From positions 1 through 6,152 of the forward strand of contig CAIZHL010000141.1 in assembly GCA_903932755.1 (NCBI GenBank): DNA of 6,152 nt. The letters run 5' to 3'. The stretch's first letter is position 1. Every line of letters starts with the position of its first letter. The translations under genes were made by a program, and so were the position numbers. This DNA is from an uncultured beta proteobacterium (GTDB lineage Bacteria > Pseudomonadota > Gammaproteobacteria > Burkholderiales > Rhodocyclaceae). Of the stretch, positions 5,429 to 6,152 are shown one piece after another. The notes under the pieces were generated by a model. It worked only from the letters and a program-made list of their open reading frames with translations. It did not search any database and was not told where the DNA came from.

Positions 5429-5708
5429 GTCTCGTCGGCGAAGGCGGGGGCATGGAACGCAGTCGGCGCTGCGGGGCAGGCGTCAGGATACCTGCGATCC
5501 CCGGAGAGTTGGTCACGCGCCGCGCTTTATTCCGGCCATCCCGGTTTTCTCGCTGAGCTTAGCAGCCGGCCGTCCCTGGTCTCCCGCAGCCCCTCGCGCC
5601 GTACCGCCAGCGCCGACTTTTCCCGTCGCATGAAACGGCCTGGCGCCGGTACGCCAGTCCTCGTTGCCGCTTTCTGCGCCCCTGCCTCAGCCGACCGAAG
5701 CCGCCCCC
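5429..5708. other. Intergenic region upstream of the antiporter gene
   Basis: These 280 bases separate the thioredoxin-fold gene from the antiporter gene, both on the - strand. No ORF with protein-like composition is visible. The region holds repeat copy 3 with its hairpin (5598-5653) and should contain the antiporter promoter. The best candidate on the - strand is a TATCCT box near 5485-5490, but its distance to the nearest TGACC-like -35 element is too long, so I do not annotate a promoter. Confidence 0.5.
5598..5653. repeat. Dispersed GCGCCGACTTTTC repeat, copy 3, with long hairpin
   Basis: Bases 5598-5622 match copies 1 and 2 at 23 of 25 positions; the two changes are G to A at 5603 and 5609. 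A hairpin forms from CGTACCG (5600-5606) with CGGTACG (5647-5653) and GCGCC (5610-5614) with GGCGC (5642-5646), leaving a CCA bulge and a 27-base loop with the ACTTTTC part at its start. It lies about 55 bases past the stop of the thioredoxin-fold gene on the - strand. The loop differs completely from that of copy 2, while the arms keep the same GGCGCC core. Confidence 0.7.
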
Positions 5709-6152
5709 CTATGCCGGTTCCATGATGAGGCTGTCGATGTCTGCGACCATCTGCTGGTCCGGCTCGACGCCAAAATGCTGTTTGCGCAAACGCCCGGCCC
5801 GGTCGATCAGCAGGCTTGTCGGCGTGCCCTGCATCGCGTAAGCGTGCATGGTTTCGGGGATCGGCCCGTCCGCACTCGCCCGGTCGACCGCCACCGGGAA
5901 CGGGATGCGGAATTCGTGCAGATAGACCGCGAGTGCCGCCGGCGTCATGACCTCGTGATGTTCGAAGACGGTGTGCAAGCCGATCACCGCCACGTCGCTG
6001 TCCGGCCGCCCTTGTTGATAGTGCTGCCACAGGCGCACCGCCTGCGGCCCGGCCTGCATGACGCAGGCCGGGTCGAGAAAACGCAGCGAAGCCACCTTTT
6101 TATGAAAGGTCCTGAGTTTTCCGGAGCTGGTTCTGGCCGTGGCAAATTCCTG
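5709..6152 (-). CDS. Thioredoxin-fold (TlpA/peroxiredoxin-like) protein with altered CxxC, 5' end outside the window
   Basis: The visible 147 residues resemble the TlpA-like/AhpC-TSA family of thioredoxin-fold proteins. Landmarks are the strand DVAVIGLHTVFEHH, the helix MTPAALAVYLHEF, FPVAVD, and the cis-proline loop GTPTSLLIDRAGRL followed by HFG. Relatives usually carry a CPxC redox pair in the form L-C-P-x-C-V-x-x-G-x-P-Q-A; here it reads FLDPACVMQAGPQA. The first cysteine is therefore aspartate (codon 6072-6074) and only the second remains (codon 6063-6065). A dithiol-disulfide exchange of the usual kind is then unlikely. A GTG at 6095 would give 128 residues, but it has no ribosome binding site, the frame stays open to the window edge, and the preceding residues (KLRTFHKKVASLRF) fit the first beta strand of the fold, so the real start is probably beyond 6152. 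Confidence 0.75.
   Translation of the reverse strand, partial: QEFATARTSSGKLRTFHKKVASLRFLDPACVMQAGPQAVRLWQHYQQGRPDSDVAVIGLHTVFEHHEVMTPAALAVYLHEFRIPFPVAVDRASADGPIPETMHAYAMQGTPTSLLIDRAGRLRKQHFGVEPDQQMVADIDSLIMEPA

Noticed and set aside
5470..5520. Sigma-70 promoter for the antiporter gene (TATCCT with a TGACC-like -35)
   Set aside because: The spacing of about 19-20 bases is too long and the -35 match is poor.
3431..5725. 764-codon open frame on the + strand
   Set aside because: It is antisense to the antiporter and mlaF genes, is rich in His, Gln, Asp, Glu and Arg with no family motif, and crosses an intergenic region. Long antisense frames are expected in GC-rich DNA.

Overview
The window is GC-rich, gene-dense proteobacterial DNA. 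The gene families, the GC-ending codons and the gene order (a likely thiG end, then trmB and nnrS) suggest a betaproteobacterium, most plausibly from the Rhodocyclaceae (Thauera/Azoarcus/Azospira-like). That placement is inference from gene content; no 16S or other marker gene is present.

The left half (1 to about 2631) reads on the + strand. It holds the last codons of a gene that is probably thiG (thiazole synthase), a 206-residue exported protein of unknown function, trmB (tRNA m7G46 methyltransferase, overlapping the previous gene by 4 bases), and an nnrS-family 12-helix membrane protein 15 bases after trmB. The last three look like one transcription unit. The region 2632-2736 is a convergent junction with two separate hairpins. 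One is a copy of the widespread proteobacterial dispersed repeat whose core here is ATTCCGGC-TTTC-GCCGGAAT.

The right half (2737-6152) reads on the - strand. In transcription order it holds a thioredoxin-fold protein that runs off the window edge, a ChaA/Cax-type Ca2+(Na+)/H+ antiporter, an MlaF-type ABC ATPase, and a Tat-exported intradiol ring-cleavage dioxygenase homologue that starts 7 bases after the mlaF stop. No mlaE, mlaD, mlaC or mlaB is next to mlaF, so its transport partners must be encoded elsewhere.

The most unusual feature is a short dispersed repeat present three times in the same orientation (710-734, 4283-4307, 5598-5622). Copies 1 and 2 are identical over 25 bases and copy 3 has two changes. 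Each copy lies at or just past the 3' end of a gene, and copies 2 and 3 form GC-rich hairpins through their GGCGCC arms. No defence system, CRISPR array, tRNA, rRNA or transposase is visible. Otherwise the region looks like ordinary chromosomal housekeeping and stress-response DNA.
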